Notes: generated from the letters alone by a model not told the origin. A stretch of DNA of 64,000 nt from Triticum aestivum (GCF_018294505.1 NC_057798.1:376026189-376090188), one strand, 5' to 3'; shown: positions 24,554 to 36,082, counted from the first letter of the stretch. Numbers and translations: made by a program.

Positions 24554-25051
24554 TGAGGGGTATAGATAGCCGGACTACTATCATCGGCCGAACTATCATC
24601 GGCTGGACTATCATCATCGACCGGACTCCAAGACTATGAAGATACAAGATTGAAGACTTCGTCCCGTGTCCGGATGGGACTTTCCTTGGCGTGGAAGGCA
24701 AGCTTGGCGATACGGATATGTAGATCTCCTACCATTGTAACCGACTCTATGTAACCCTAGCCCTCTCCGGTGTCTATATAAACCAGATGGCTCTAGTCTG
24801 TAGGACACAACAACAACAATTACAATCATACCATAGGCTAGCTTCTAGGGTTTAGCCTCCTTGATCTCGTGGTAGATCCACTCTTGTAAACATCCACAAT
24901 ATCAATATCAATCAAGCAGGACGTAGGGTTTTACCTCCATCAAGAGGGCCCGAACCTGGGTAAAACATCGTGTCCCTTGTCTCCTGTTACCATCCGCCTA
25001 GACGCACAGTTCGGGACCCCTACCTGAGATCCGCCGGTTTTGACACCGACA
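24554..25051 (+). repeat. 5' LTR of element C
   Basis: 498 bp, ending GGTTTTGACACCGACA. A short stretch after TGAGG is missing relative to the 3' LTR. TATATAAA lies at 24775-24782. The sequence that follows (TTGGTGCTTTCATTGAG) is the primer-side region and is shared with element E. Confidence 0.92.
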
Positions 25052-25098
25052 TTGGTGCTTTCATTGAGAGTTCCTCTGTGTCGTCACCGATAGGCTTG

Positions 25099-26279
25099 AT
25101 GGCCTCTTCAATCGACAACGACACAGTCCTGGGTGAGACTTTTCTCCCCGGACAGATCTTCGTATTCGGCGGCTTCGCACTGCGGGCCAACTCACTTGGC
25201 CATCTGGAGCAGATCGAAAGCTACGCCCCTGGCCGTCAGGTCAGGTTTGGAAGCCTAAACTTCACGGCCGATATCCGCGGGGACTTGATCTTCGATGGAT
25301 CTGAGCCACAGCCGAGCGTGCTGCGCTGTCACGATGGGAAGTTTAGGCTAGAGGAGATGATCTCCACGCCATAAAATACCTACCCCTCAAGCTCAAAGGG
25401 CCAGCTCGGCATTGGCTCAAAAGCCTCCCAGAAAACACTGTTGGAAGTTGGGAAGAGCTTGAGGACGCGTTTAGAGCAAATTTTCAAGGGACTTATGTCC
25501 GCCCTCCGGATGCAGACGATCTGAGTCATATAACCCAACAGCCCGGAGAGTCAGCGCGCAAATTCTGGAACAGGTTCCTTACCAAAAAGAACCAAATAGT
25601 CGACTGTCCGGACGCGGAAGCCTTAGCAGCTTTTAAACACAACGTCCGAGACGAATGGCTCGCCAGACACCTCGGCCAAGAGAAGCCAAGAACAATGGCC
25701 GCGCTAACAAGCCTCATGACGCGCTTTTATGCAGGAGAAGACAGCTGGCTAGCAAGATGCAGCACCAGCGACCCGAGTACATCCGAGATCAGAGATGGAA
25801 ATGGAAAATCACGGCGCAGGAAGGATCAGCGCCAGAATAAAGAAAAAAGCCCAAAGGGCACGGCGGTCAACGCCGGATTCAAAAGCTCACAGCCAAACAA
25901 TAAAACACTGCCTCTTAAGGACAATAGCGATGAGCTATCAAATTTAAACAAAATTTTAGATCGGATATGTCAAATCCACAGTACCTCCGGAAGGCCTGCA
26001 AACCATACCAACCGAAATTGTTTGGTTTTTAAACAGTCCGACAGACTCAACGTTGGACACAAGGGGCTCGATGCGCCAAGCGAGGACGATGACGAACTCC
26101 ACCAGCAGAGCACCGGAAGTCAAAAGACTTTCCCACAAGAAGTCAAAACAGTAAACTCACTTCATGTGATAGTACGGAAAACCAACACGGCACTCGCTAA
26201 GACAAGTGTTGCACGGTCCACCCCAGCGGAACACCGAGATTGGATGTCAAAACCAATCACTTTCGACCATCTGGATTAG
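25099..26279 (+). pseudogene. Gag remnant of element C
   Basis: ATG at 25099 opens 91 codons, then a frame change near 25365 leads into a Retrotrans_gag-like domain. Its landmarks are HWLKSLPENTVGSWEEL, FRANFQGTYVRPP and ESARKFWNRF, and it continues through LARHLG and TRFYAGED. A lysine/asparagine-rich linker follows and the frame stops at a TAG (26277). No clear CCHC knuckle is visible; an isolated N-x-C-LVF stretch near 26010 may be its trace. Gag would form the particle. With one shift it is close to readable but not intact. Confidence 0.75.
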
Positions 26280-26296
26280 TCCAGAAGTATCCGGAA

Positions 26297-26752
26297 TGCA
26301 GGATAGACTGCCCTGATATTGGATCCCATAATAGACGGACCGCAATTCACGCAGGTTTCGATGGACGGCGGCAGTGACTTAAACCTGCTATATCCGGACA
26401 CAACCCGCAAGTGGGGATAGACCCTACTACAATTCGGCATAGCCGCACTTCCTTCAAAGGAGCGGCGCCAGGCCCTTACGCCAGGTGCACAGGTTCATTA
26501 TTACTAGAAGTTGTGTTCAGGTCACCTGACAACTTCCGACGAGAAAAGCTAACCTTTCATGTCGCCCCATTTAAAAGTAGCTATCAAGCATCACTGGGAC
26601 GGGAAGCTTTCGTCCGCTTCAATGCAATACCACATTATGCGTCTCTTACGCTTAAAATGCCCGGTCCACGTGGCATCATTTCATTAAAAGGTCGCCTAAG
26701 ACCCCGGACACGGCTGGACGAGTCCGGAATAAATAAGCTAGGGGCTACCTAG
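26297..26752 (+). pseudogene. Retropepsin remnant of element C
   Basis: The motif MDGGSDLNLLYPDT (near 26360) is the aspartic-protease active site as it appears in Tat-type gypsy elements. After a frame change the downstream protease fold continues at 26445-26690 (LTFHVAPFKSSYQASLGREA, then AIPHYASLTLKMPGP). The corresponding region of element E reads similarly (HVVPFNSGYHAILGRDA). Coding sense stops here; the RT that should follow is missing. Confidence 0.72.
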
Positions 26753-27808
26753 CCGCACACCCCTTCACAAGGGTTTGTACATATAAGCCATAATGAGCTA
26801 GCATAGGCTCAGCTTTATTAATCTATATTTCAATTTTTTATGCACTTTCTCGCACGATTTCTTTTCAAACTAAGTTCCTCTCTTTTTACAGATGAACAGC
26901 GTGCACACCCATCTAGGATACGGCACAATGGAGACACAGGCGCAGACGTGCAGTAGGGACCCGTTGCAAGGACTCTTTTCAGACTAAGACCCTACGTAAA
27001 CCTTTCTTGCTGTCTCTTGTTGCTATAATCCCCCGGTTTCTCATTATAACCAGAGTGGAGACTGGCGTTTTGGCATCGGCCGCGCCAGAAGAACTTGCCC
27101 GTACCTGGACACAAGGGGCTTAGGGCATTGTTTTGCCCGCTATTGTAAAGACCGAACACCTTCGGGAGTGTTCGGCGTCTCGAGTTAGGCCTTATATGCA
27201 TCAGCTCCGAATCATGTCTTTGGTCAAATGTTGGGTTTGCCCGGCTCCTGTGTTTTGCTGCCTTACATTTTGTATCATCGGCTAACGCGGCACCAAGAGA
27301 ACTACTGTGATTGTGCCCCAGTTCGGCTGGGCGAGCACCTCAGTAGAGAAAGCCGAAAACTGACTGTCATGATACAGCGAGAGACTGGTCAACCACTCAA
27401 TCGACCATGGGAATGTTTAGAATTCCTCCGCTTTGACGAAGGGCCGTTTCCCGGTCAGGCACATACGTGCCCCAAATTCAGAGAGCGCGGTGCCCCCAGG
27501 GGCTATGTCGTAGCCCCACCCTCGAACTCCATGGCTAAGTGAAAGTGATAAAGCATTATAGTCTGTTTGCCTCGTTTGCTACGCTACCACCTCCTTTACA
27601 GGACCGAGACGTCGGATTAAGTGTGAAAACGCGCTATTTTTTGCGAACACCCCCACACCTTGTGCGTGGGGGCTAAAGCCGACGACTGCCATCTTTCAGG
27701 TTATACACACGTATACATGAACGACCGCATAGGAGATATTCTATTACTTGAACGCACAAGTATAAAAGGCGCTTACATCATAAATATTGTTTTACATCAT
27801 AAAAACAT
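26753..27808 (+). other. Non-coding spacer of element C
   Basis: About 1 kb between the protease remnant and the antisense unit. No domain is seen on either strand. It takes the place where RT, RNase H and integrase would lie. Confidence 0.6.
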
Positions 27809-30672
27809 TCATTTGAACGTAACATTTTTTGAGCACTGCGACTCTATTACACGAGCACCACGCATCACTTCGCCAAAATAGTGCTCGGCGGGTAACCGGT
27901 TATTGTCCGAACCCGGGGTCGCAACAGTGGTGGCATCCATCTCTGTCCAATGTGTCTTCACATGGGCGAGTGCCATCCGCGCACCCTCTATGCAGGCCGA
28001 CCACTTCATCGCCTTGATATGCGGCACTGCCCCAAGAAATTGCTGCAATAAGCCAAAGTAACTCTTCGGCTCGGGCCTATCCGGCCAGACATGGGTCACT
28101 ATATCCGTCATAGCAAGCCCGGACAACCTATTTAGCTCAGCCCACTCGGCCAAACGGTCGGTCAGCGGAAGTGAACACTCCGGACTATGGAATTGAGACC
28201 AAAACAACTCTTCCGTCTTGTGATCCTTCTGGCTCCGAAAATGCACAACGGCATCCGCCGCACTCACTGCTAAGTCCATATAAGGGTCCTCTGGACCCCA
28301 CAGTTGGCCCAGCTGAGCATACTTTGGATCCGTAAACCTTCGACGCAGCAGAAAAGGCTTGCTAGCTACAATATCTCCGGCCTGGCGCAGCTCTTCCTTT
28401 ATAGCCCGCATTGCAGAGCGGGCATCCTTGGTTTCGGCGGTGGCCTTCTCCAGGTCTTCTTGCCCCGCTAGGCGCTCCTTCCCAAGAGCCTCATTGCGGT
28501 CGGTAGCATCTTTTAACTTCACGGCCATTTCGGCCATCTCTTCCCTGCTCCGGCAGTGTGCGACCCTTTCGGCCGCTAACTCCTCGGCCGCCCTCGAGGC
28601 CGCCGCATTACTCCTTCTGGCCTGCTCCTTGGCTTGAGCAAGTTCGGTCCGAAGGCTCTCCACAGCAGTGGCACTATCTGCATTTCACACACATGTTGTA
28701 AGGAGCTGGCTTCGGCTCCCTTACCAAATGACCGCACAGAAACACTTACCTTGCGACTCATCAAGTCGCCTGTTGACCAGCGTGATGTCCGCGTCCGCAA
28801 CAGCGAGTTGCCGCTTTAGTTCAGCAACTCCATCAGTCCGGCTGGCCCCCGGACGACCCGCCACCAGCATTGGCACGGCGGAAATTTAAACCTGCGATTT
28901 TGATCCTCGGCACGCTGTCGATTTCGACAACCTACCGAGTCTCAGGGGCTACTATCTATACAGGGCGCATTCTATATGCAAAACTGTTAAAAGGTGTGTC
29001 ATTTTTACGTACCTCAAACCCCGCCAGCAAACTCCTGACGGCATTATGCAACCCGCCTTCGGCGGACGAAATCCTTTCAATCACCATGCTCATCAATGCG
29101 TGGTGATCTTCTAAGATAGACGCCTTCTCAAGCAGATCCTTCAGCCGTACACCAGTTGGCGCCGAACTATCCGGCTTTGCCAAACCCGGGGGCTCCCTCC
29201 GTGACGACACTTCAGACTCGTCCGCCCTATCTGACGGCGCCCCAGATGGAGGAGTCTCGCTCTCCATCATCTCCGGACGTAGGTCCCCCGAAGACGAGCT
29301 CATTTGCGAAGGACGGAGATCCGAACTACAAGGTAAACACTTTAGTTATCCTCAGAAGCACAAATAGGGATGTCCCTTATTATAAAACTCCTTTCTTTCT
29401 ACTTACGGCTCGTTGGAGGGCTGATTCTTTAAGGGAGATTGTGCGGCCGGGGCCTCCCCGGACGCAGGACCCTCTGGCGAAGATTTCTTCCCCCGTTTAG
29501 GGGCTTTTGCCCCCGGGTCCTCGGAGGCAGTCCTCTTCTCCCCTTGGAGGGAGGGATTCCCGATCCCCCCTCTTTCAAGAGCCTCCTTAGGCGAGGCAGT
29601 AGCTTTCCTGCTTTCCCCTTCGCCTTCCTCTGGAGGCGCAACCTCAAGCATCTGGACCAGCACGGAATCCGGCGCGGTCTCGGGGAGGGGGGCCGGACAC
29701 CATATCAATTTTGCTTCCGCTATCCACTCCTGTTTAGAAGGAAGTTAGTCATAAGGCGAATCATCAAAAGGCAAACAAATGATATGTCCGGACTTGGAAC
29801 TACTTACTTGAGAATCCGGGCGATTGCAGCTTAGGCCAGCATCCTCGGTCAATTCCGGACGCGCCTCTTGCGATCCAAAGAATAATTTGTACATCTCTAG
29901 GGGTGTCATACCCATGAAGTGAAATCCGTGGGCCCTCCGGATTGAACTCCCACAGCTGGAGAGGGCGGCGTTTGCAGGGCGGGAGACGCCTAATCAGCAT
30001 AACCTGCATTACCACCACCATATCAACCTCCCTCGTTTGGAGATCTCGAATCCGGCCCTGCAGTAGGGGCACGTCCTTTGACGGCCCCCAGTTGAGCCCT
30101 TGGTTGACCCATGACATCAACCGTTGTGGAGGTCCCGGGCGGAATAAGGGCGGTGGCTTTTGTCTGCGGCCCTTCGGAACGGTAATATAGAACCACTCTT
30201 GCTGCCACGGGCCGAGCTCCTCTTGGAAGGAGCCAGCGGGCCACGGGGCATCAGCCCTCCTACTTATGGCCGCCCCGCCGCACTCCGCTTGACGCCCCCC
30301 GATCATCTTCGGTGCCACATTGAAGGTCTTCAGCCACAGGCCGAAGTGAGGGGTGACGCGGAGGAAGGCTTCGCAGACGACAATAAATGCGGAAATGTGG
30401 AGGATGGACTCCGGAGCCAAATCGTGAAATTCCAACCCATAGTAAAACATGAGCCCTCTCACAAAAGGATCCATCGGGAATCCTAAACCCCGACGGAGGT
30501 GGGATACAAAAACGACATACTCGCCGGGCTCTGGGGTGGGGATGGCCTGCCCTTCGGCAGGCAACCTGTGCGAAATCTCATAAGCCAGGTACTTGGCCTT
30601 CCGCAGCTTTAGCACGTCCTCCTCCATGACGGAGAAGGGCATCCACCGGCCCTGGAGGTCGGAACCGGACAT
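27809..30672 (-). pseudogene. Antisense gene unit of element C ('putative gypsy type transposon' family)
   Basis: Read on the minus strand, ATG at 30672 opens 290 codons (MSGSDLQGRW start; PMDPFVRGLMFYYGLEFHDL and HFGLWLKTFNVAPK inside). This resembles the plant domain annotated as Transposase_28 / putative gypsy type transposon. The frame ends next to a GTAAGT donor at about 29812. Later open stretches follow in the same direction: a P/E/K-rich piece (29708-29403), a helical piece (29303-28956), and a coiled-coil plus C-terminal piece (28663-27809; ELAQAKEQARRS start, GLLQQFLGAVPHIKAMKW later). This looks like a multi-exon gene. I could not join exons 1 and 2 in frame with the splice sites I see, so it may be broken. 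Despite the family name no transposase motif is visible; the function is unknown. Confidence 0.6.
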
Positions 30673-30776
30673 TGTTGAAGGTCCGAAGCGCTCGAATCTG
30701 GAGCTCTAGGTGCTGGAACTTGGAGCGAGGAGATGATTCGATGGAGGATTGAAGAAAAGAAACGAGCCTTGGTCCC

Positions 30777-30785
30777 GTTATAAAG
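30777..30785 (-). promoter_or_regulatory. TATA-like box of the antisense unit (element C)
   Basis: CTTTATAACGG on the minus strand, about 105 bp upstream of the ATG at 30672. It suggests transcription opposite to gag, independent of the LTR. Confidence 0.4.
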
Positions 30786-31214
30786 AGGGAGAATACCGAG
30801 AGCCGTCTCCGTGACCGTTTGGGAATCGCCTTCGATAGAGGGGGCGTGGCGACGGGCGCCATTGGGTTACCCACGTCCGTATTGATGAGAAACCCGGATT
30901 AAGGGGGAACACGATCTCTGCTTCGACAAGACGTGCCAATGAAACCGCTTCGCTAAATGCGCTGAGGTGGTAGAGTAAAAAACAATTCAAGTGATGGCTT
31001 GGTAGTGGCGCAACGTCATGCCGCAAAAAACGTCAGCAGATTGAACTTGTGTGTATATTATTCTCTCTACGGTGGAATGTGGAATTTATTTTGCAAAGCC
31101 GGACACTATCCTGGTGTTCACAATCTTCTATCATTCGGAGGAGGAACCCGCCTTGCAATGCCAAGCAATATACGCGTTGGACTTATCGTCATTGAAGCCT
31201 GGTTCAGGGGCTAC

Positions 31215-31731
31215 TGAGGGAGTCCCGGATTAGGGGGTGTCTGGATAGCCGGACTACTATCATCGGCCGAACTATCATCGGTCGGACTATCATCATCGAC
31301 CGGACTCCAAGACTATGAAGATACAAGATTGAAGACTTCGTCCCGTGTCCGGATGGGACTTTCCTTGGCGTGGAAGGCAAGCTTGGCGATACGGATATGT
31401 AGATCTCCTACCATTGTAACCGACTCCATGTAACCCTAGCCCTCTCCGGTGTCTATATAAACCGGATGGCTCTAGTCCGTAGGACACAACAACAACCATT
31501 ACAATCATACCATAGGCTAGCTTCTAGGGTTTAGCCTCCTTGATCTCGTGGTAGATCCACTCTTATAAACATCCACAATATCAATATCAATCAAGCAGGA
31601 CGTAGGGTTTTACCTCCATCAAGAGGGCCCGAACCTGGGTAAAACATCGTGTCCCTTGTCTCCTGTTACCATCCGCCTAGACGCACAGTTCGGGACCCCC
31701 TACCCGAGATCCGCCGGTTTTGACACCGACA
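31215..31731 (+). repeat. 3' LTR of element C
   Basis: 517 bp, starting TGAGGGAGTCCCGGATTAGG and ending GACACCGACA. TATATAAA lies at 31454-31461. The preceding GGTTCAGGGGCTAC is the purine-rich primer side. Confidence 0.93.
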
Positions 31732-31736
31732 ATAGC
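31732..31736. other. Target site duplication of element C, right
   Basis: ATAGC, matching 24549-24553. Confidence 0.95.
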
Positions 31737-31776
31737 CTCCACAAAAATTCTAACCGTTACACACAACTTACCAATC

Positions 31777-32236
31777 TCGGTGGGACCGAATTGAGAAACT
31801 TGGTCAGACCGATTCAGTAAGTCTAGTGACTGTTAGGATTTTCGGTGGGACCTACATGCAACTCAGTAGGACCGATATGGTTAGGGTTAGGGCATAACGT
31901 AATCTTGGTGAGACCGATTACACAAACTCGGTGAGACCGATTTTGGTAATAAGCTAACCAGAGAGTTGGTCAGGTAAACTCGGTGGGACCGATTCGCTCA
32001 TCTCGGTTGGACCGAAACGTTACGAAGGGGAAACAGAGAGTTTACATTGCAATCTCGGTGGGACCGATCGCTCATCTTGGTTGGACCGAAACGTTACAAA
32101 GGGAAACCGAGAGATTACAATCCCATCTCGGTGAGACCGAGATCCCTATCGGTGAGACCGACTTGCCTAGGGTTTGTGGCAGTGGCTATGACATCTGAAC
32201 TCGGTGGCGCCGGATAGAAAGAATCGGTGGGGCCTA
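31777..32236 (-). promoter_or_regulatory. Palindrome array TCGGTnnnACCGA, 3' LTR of B
   Basis: Fourteen sites in 460 bp, of which I count seven with both arms perfect; the rest differ at one or two bases, mostly CG to TG or CA. It corresponds to 39994-40453 in the other LTR. In this copy element C separates it from the TATA box by over 7 kb. Confidence 0.85.
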
Positions 32237-32596
32237 GTTTGACTTTTGGTTTAGGTCATATGTGGATGTGAGAAAGTAGTTGAGGGCTTTTGAGCATATC
32301 ACTAAGCACTTTGAAGCAATAACCTCATTAAGCAACACCTCATCCCTCCTTGATAGTATTGGCTTTTCCTATAGACTCAATGTGATCTTGGATCACTAAA
32401 ATATAAAATGTAGAGTCCTGAGCTTTGAGCTTGAGCCAATCCTTTTGTCCTTAGCATTTTGAGGGGTCCACTTTTCTCATCCATGACATGCCAATCATTG
32501 AGCTTTCCTGAAATATTTATCTTGGAATAGTATTAGCTCAATGATCTATATGTTGTTAGGAATTACCAAAACCACCTAGGGATAGTTGCACTTTCA

Positions 32597-32612
32597 ATCT
32601 CCCCCTTTTTGG
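32597..32612 (-). other. Polypurine tract of element B
   Basis: On the minus strand CCAAAAAGGGGGAGAT immediately precedes the 3' LTR start TGAAAGTG. It is the primer for second-strand synthesis and fixes the orientation. Confidence 0.9.
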
Positions 32613-33359
32613 TAATTGGTGACAACATATAGGTCAAAGCTTTGACAAATGATAATAAGATTGAAAACATTGTCGCTTTGAGAAGTATGTGAAAAACAAG
32701 AGCTCCCCCTAAATTTGTGCATAGTTTTAAAATTTGCTTTGCACTGCTAATGCACAATGAATTAGGATCATGGGTTACTCTTCCATGTCTCATACATCTT
32801 GGTGGAGCGCTCAAAATGATAATAATTAAATACATGCACTCATCACCAAGCAAAGTGAATGATCATATAGAGATAAAAGGATAATTTCATCCAACAAGCA
32901 TTAAGGTAGCACTGTATATGATCAAACACATGATCATCCAAGTATCACACAAACACAGAATGTATCTCAAACAAGCAAACAAAATAAAGTTCAACCACCA
33001 AAACAAGATAGAACAAAAGCAACACTCTCTCTCGAAGCCTATGATCTATACATTTTCTCCCCCTTTGGCAACAAGTTACCAAAAAGTTCATAAAAAATGC
33101 ATAGTGCTATATGGACTCTCAGGCTTGGTCTTGATGTGGTGGTGTAGAAATGACGCCAAGGACGAAGGAATCAATTGAGGTTGATGGAGCTGGTGGAGTG
33201 GCTGCTGGAGCTGGTGGCACTGAAGCTGTTGCTGGTGCTGATGAAGTTGCTCTAGTGTCTATCACTGGCACTACAGCAGATCTCTGGCCTCTGGGCACTC
33301 TATTAAATGTATCTGTGGTACACTTGCCCTTCCTCTCCTCCATGTCATCCTGAAGTTGC
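32613..33359 (-). other. 3' non-coding region of element B
   Basis: AT-rich sequence between ORF2 and the polypurine tract. No gene is seen. Confidence 0.6.
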
Positions 33360-35159
33360 TCAACAACTGACTGGATCTACCTTCACATCTAAGTCATAGA
33401 ACTTCTGCTCCATGATCCTCTCCAAGCTCTCCTGGTTTTGTGTCAGGGTGGCCAAACCCTTCTCAATCCTCAGAGTGGAGGCAATCAAGTAGCCAAGCTG
33501 ATCTTGCTTGCTCTTCAGGAAGTACTGAGATGCCTCTTCAGCAGTTGGCATCTTTGCATCCTTTTCAGTCCTTGCCTTCTCCTTCTTTGCTTGAGCTTGT
33601 ACAAAAGATGGTTCATCTTCATCCATCACTACTGTGTTGTCCTCAAAGTCTGGGTAGATGGGCATATGCTCCTTGTCCAAGAGATATGTGCCTATGCCCA
33701 TCTTGGAGTTAATGAGCTCCTGAATCTGTGGGGCATACCCACAACTTCTCTTCTGGTCAGCAGCAGTTCTCTTGATAGTCTCAACAATTAAGCTCATGAC
33801 CTTGAACTTCTGAGGCACATCAAATATGTGAAGCAAATTAGTTGCATGGCCTCTGATCATCTTGTGATCACCTGACTTTGGCAATAGAATGTGCCTGAGA
33901 ATCCAGTTGATTGTTGGCAATCCTGACAGAAGGTAATGTACTGATCCAAATTTGTGAGTCTCAACTACAGCATCTGGGATCTCTCTGTACATATGTGCCA
34001 TGGAGTTGTGATCCTTCTTCTTCTTGGCATAGACATCCAAGTCATCTTCATTTTCCTTAGGAGCATTGATCAACTCTGCCCACTCTTCAACTGTTGATTG
34101 GTACCTAGTACCTTCAGACATCCAGACAATCCTTCCATCTGGGTAGAAGTGAGCTGTGGAGTAGAACTGCAGAATAAGCTCATCATTCCACTTTGTGAGC
34201 TTTTGCCCAACAAAGTCATCTACCCCACAAGACTTGAAGCTGTCAAAGACTCCTGGATAATGTTCTTCATTCTTCCTGATGTATTCCCAGTCCACCCATC
34301 TCATATCACAGACAATTGGCTTCTTATCAAGCAGCATTGTCTCATAGAAGTCCTGTTGTTCCTTTGTATGGAACCTGTAGTCCATAGCAGTCCTTCTCCT
34401 GACACCATAGGGATCTGTCAATCTCCATTGTCTGAGACATGCATCCTTCCTGAGCTTCATATCCTCAGCTACTGGGTGAGCATCATTGTGATATGGAATT
34501 TTGGGTTTCAACTTCCTCAACACATGTGACTCATCATCTTCTTCTTCAGCATCTTCAGGCACTGGGGCCTTGTTCTTCTCTGCAGCTGGTATGCTCCTAG
34601 TGTTCCTCTTGGGTGCAGTCTTGGGCTTGGGAGCAGCGTTGGGAGCATCTTTGGGCTTACATGGAGCAGCCCCTGATCTGATTGCATCTCCCATAAGCTT
34701 CTAAGCTTTAGGTGCTGGTGCAGCAACCTCTTCCCTTTCTTCCATCATAGAGGGTTTTCCAACTACTCTGGCCATAGTTTTCTTAGCTCTTTCTTTCCTT
34801 TTCTTTTCAGCCACTTCTGGCTCTTTGGGTTCAGATATCACAGACTCTTGAGTTGATCCTCTAACTTTTAGCATAGGAGTCCTCTTGGCTGGGACTTTCC
34901 TGTTCAAGCCAGGCTTGGTGGTAGCAGCTGTGCCATACTCTTTCTTCAGCACCTTCTTGGAGGTGGCTTCATCCTCTTCTGCCACATAATCCTCATCCTC
35001 AGAATTTGAGGTTCTCTTCTTTCTGGCCCTGGTGGCAACTTTAGGTAAGTTGCTGGGAGTGCTCCTGTTGCCCTCATTTGAGGAACTGGAGGGACTAGTG
35101 CCCTCACTCAAGTGAACTTGTTCTTCTTCTCTGTTCTGGCTGTCACTCTGATCAGACAT
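33360..35159 (-). pseudogene. ORF2 of element B (plant transposon-protein family), one in-frame stop
   Basis: ATG at 35159 opens a frame of 599 codons broken only by TAG at codon 153 (34701-34703), a change a single C-to-T transition would explain. The first 190 residues are acidic, then lysine/proline/alanine-rich and probably disordered (RARKKRTSNSEDED, KRKERAKK; nuclear-signal-like). From about residue 210 a folded domain follows: QWRLTDPYGVRRRTAMDYRF, LQFYSTAHFYPDGRIVWM, WAELINAP, GSVHYLLSGLPTINWILRHI, then CGYAPQIQELIN. It matches ORF2 of element A and the grass 'putative plant transposon protein' type. The C-terminus is charged and helical. It lies between the internal TATA box (35845) and the polypurine tract, where pol would be expected. 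Function unknown. Confidence 0.75.
34701..34703 (-). other. In-frame TAG stop in ORF2 of B
   Basis: TAG follows an APKA stretch and is followed in the same frame by KLMGDAIRSG and 446 further codons. It is the only stop in the 600-codon frame. Confidence 0.9.
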
Positions 35160-35844
35160 CGTGCAAACACTGACAGCAGACGCTGTGAATAGATATAGAT
35201 GAGATAGAGGGGATGAGCATCACAAAGCACGGAGATTTTTGCAAAAGAATGAATTAAAAACTTAGTTTTAGTTTTCCACAGAAAGCATTTCGGATCTACC
35301 GGTTTGCAAACTGGTGAGAACGAAGCAACTTTTGGAACCTAAACTAGTGAACAAGGTCAGACCGAGTCACAGTTCGGTGGCACCAAGACTGCTAGGGTTT
35401 CACAAAGTCCTGATCTCGGTCACACCGATTTGCAAGTCTCGGTCAGATCAAGAATCACATGTGCAATGGCCTAAGCCAAATCGGTGGAACCGATTTCTAC
35501 AACTCGGTCGGTCCGAGATGATTTCGGTGGAAACCTAACCCTAAATTCTTAATCGAAACTAATCTATTTCTCCGGATAGGATGATCTCATTTGTGGCAAG
35601 ATTCATGGCAAAAACAATGTGTTAGGAATCGGATTGAGATAGCACAATGATCAAGTCCATACCCTAAGTTTGGCGGAGGACTTGCTACGGCGGCAACGGC
35701 GGAGAAGATTTCCGTTGACGGCGGCAGAGACCAACGGCGGTAGGCGGCTGGCGACGAGGAGGACAATCCGGAGACCCAGGGAGGCAGAGCAGGCTGAGCG
35801 CGGGCGAAGTGATTCAGAGAAATTTCCAAATTTTGGCCCGGGGG
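35160..35844 (-). other. Probable ORF2 leader of element B with possible intron
   Basis: A 685-bp leader from the internal TATA box to the ATG. The TATA-proximal half (35680-35820) is C/T-rich on the minus strand, like a plant 5' UTR. A possible donor (AGGGTATGG near 35661) and an acceptor (GCTGTCAG near 35174, 15 bases before the ATG) would leave an intron of about 490 bp holding the second palindrome cluster. Element A has a leader of similar length and design. Confidence 0.35.
35355..35536 (-). promoter_or_regulatory. Palindrome cluster downstream of the internal TATA (element B)
   Basis: About seven full or partial TCGGTnnnACCGA sites, including TCGGTCACACCGA, TCGGTGGAACCGA and TCGGTCGGTCCGA. 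They fall in the ORF2 leader or its inferred intron. Confidence 0.7.
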
Positions 35845-35852
35845 TATATATA
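35845..35852 (-). promoter_or_regulatory. Internal TATA box upstream of ORF2 (element B)
   Basis: TATATATA in the minus-strand context AGGCTATATATACCCC. The same 16 bases surround the LTR TATA box at 39944. It sits 12 bp downstream (minus sense) of a palindrome array and 686 bp before the ORF2 ATG. Confidence 0.6.
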
Positions 35853-35863
35853 GCCTAACCCTG

Positions 35864-36082
35864 TCGGTGTGATCGAGTGGAATGACTCGGTGGCACCGAG
35901 ATGTATAACTGCAAGCAGTTACTGCAACTCGGTGTGACCGAAAAGTTCAAATCGGTTGCACCGAGATTGAAAACCTAGATCGACTTAGTGATATCGGTAT
36001 GACCGAAAAGGATGAATCGGTCAGACCGAAACGCACAAAGAAGTTTTGGAAGTTTAAGTCTATGACGAATCGGGGACTCCGA
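35864..36082 (-). promoter_or_regulatory. Palindrome array upstream of the internal TATA (element B)
   Basis: Seven sites in 219 bp. Five have perfect arms (TCGGTGGCACCGA, TCGGTGTGACCGA, TCGGTTGCACCGA, TCGGTATGACCGA, TCGGTCAGACCGA) and two are near matches at the edges. The three-base centre varies while the arms are kept. Confidence 0.85.

Larger units (their letters stand above)
24554..31731 (+). mobile_element. Element C: nested non-autonomous gypsy element with antisense gene unit
   Basis: 7178 bp bounded by LTRs that start TGAGG and end GACACCGACA, with perfect ATAGC duplications. The plus strand holds decayed gag and retropepsin segments but no RT, RNase H or integrase. The minus strand carries a gene-like unit (27809-30672) with its own TATA-like box. 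Antisense ORFs between pol and the 3' LTR are known from Tat-lineage gypsy elements of plants. LTR ends and the sequence just inside the 5' LTR match element E, so both belong to one terminal family. Sampled LTR positions differ at about 8-9 sites, so C is older than it looks from its clean ends. Confidence 0.95.
23726..32596 (-). repeat. 3' LTR of element B, split by element C
   Basis: The LTR parts are 23726-24553 and 31737-32596, 1688 bp in all. The break carries the ATAGC duplication of element C. Joining across it reproduces the order seen uninterrupted at 39130-40813. Confidence 0.95.

Noticed and set aside
28359..28637. Alanine/serine-rich plus-strand frame in C
   Set aside because: Reverse complement of the coiled-coil exon on the minus strand.
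29439..29834. Plus-strand frames opposite the antisense unit of C
   Set aside because: They are shadows of the minus-strand coding blocks and show no domain of their own.
27809..30672. Naming the antisense product of C a transposase
   Set aside because: The family label says transposon, but no DDE, RT or nuclease motif can be seen; only the label similarity is reported.
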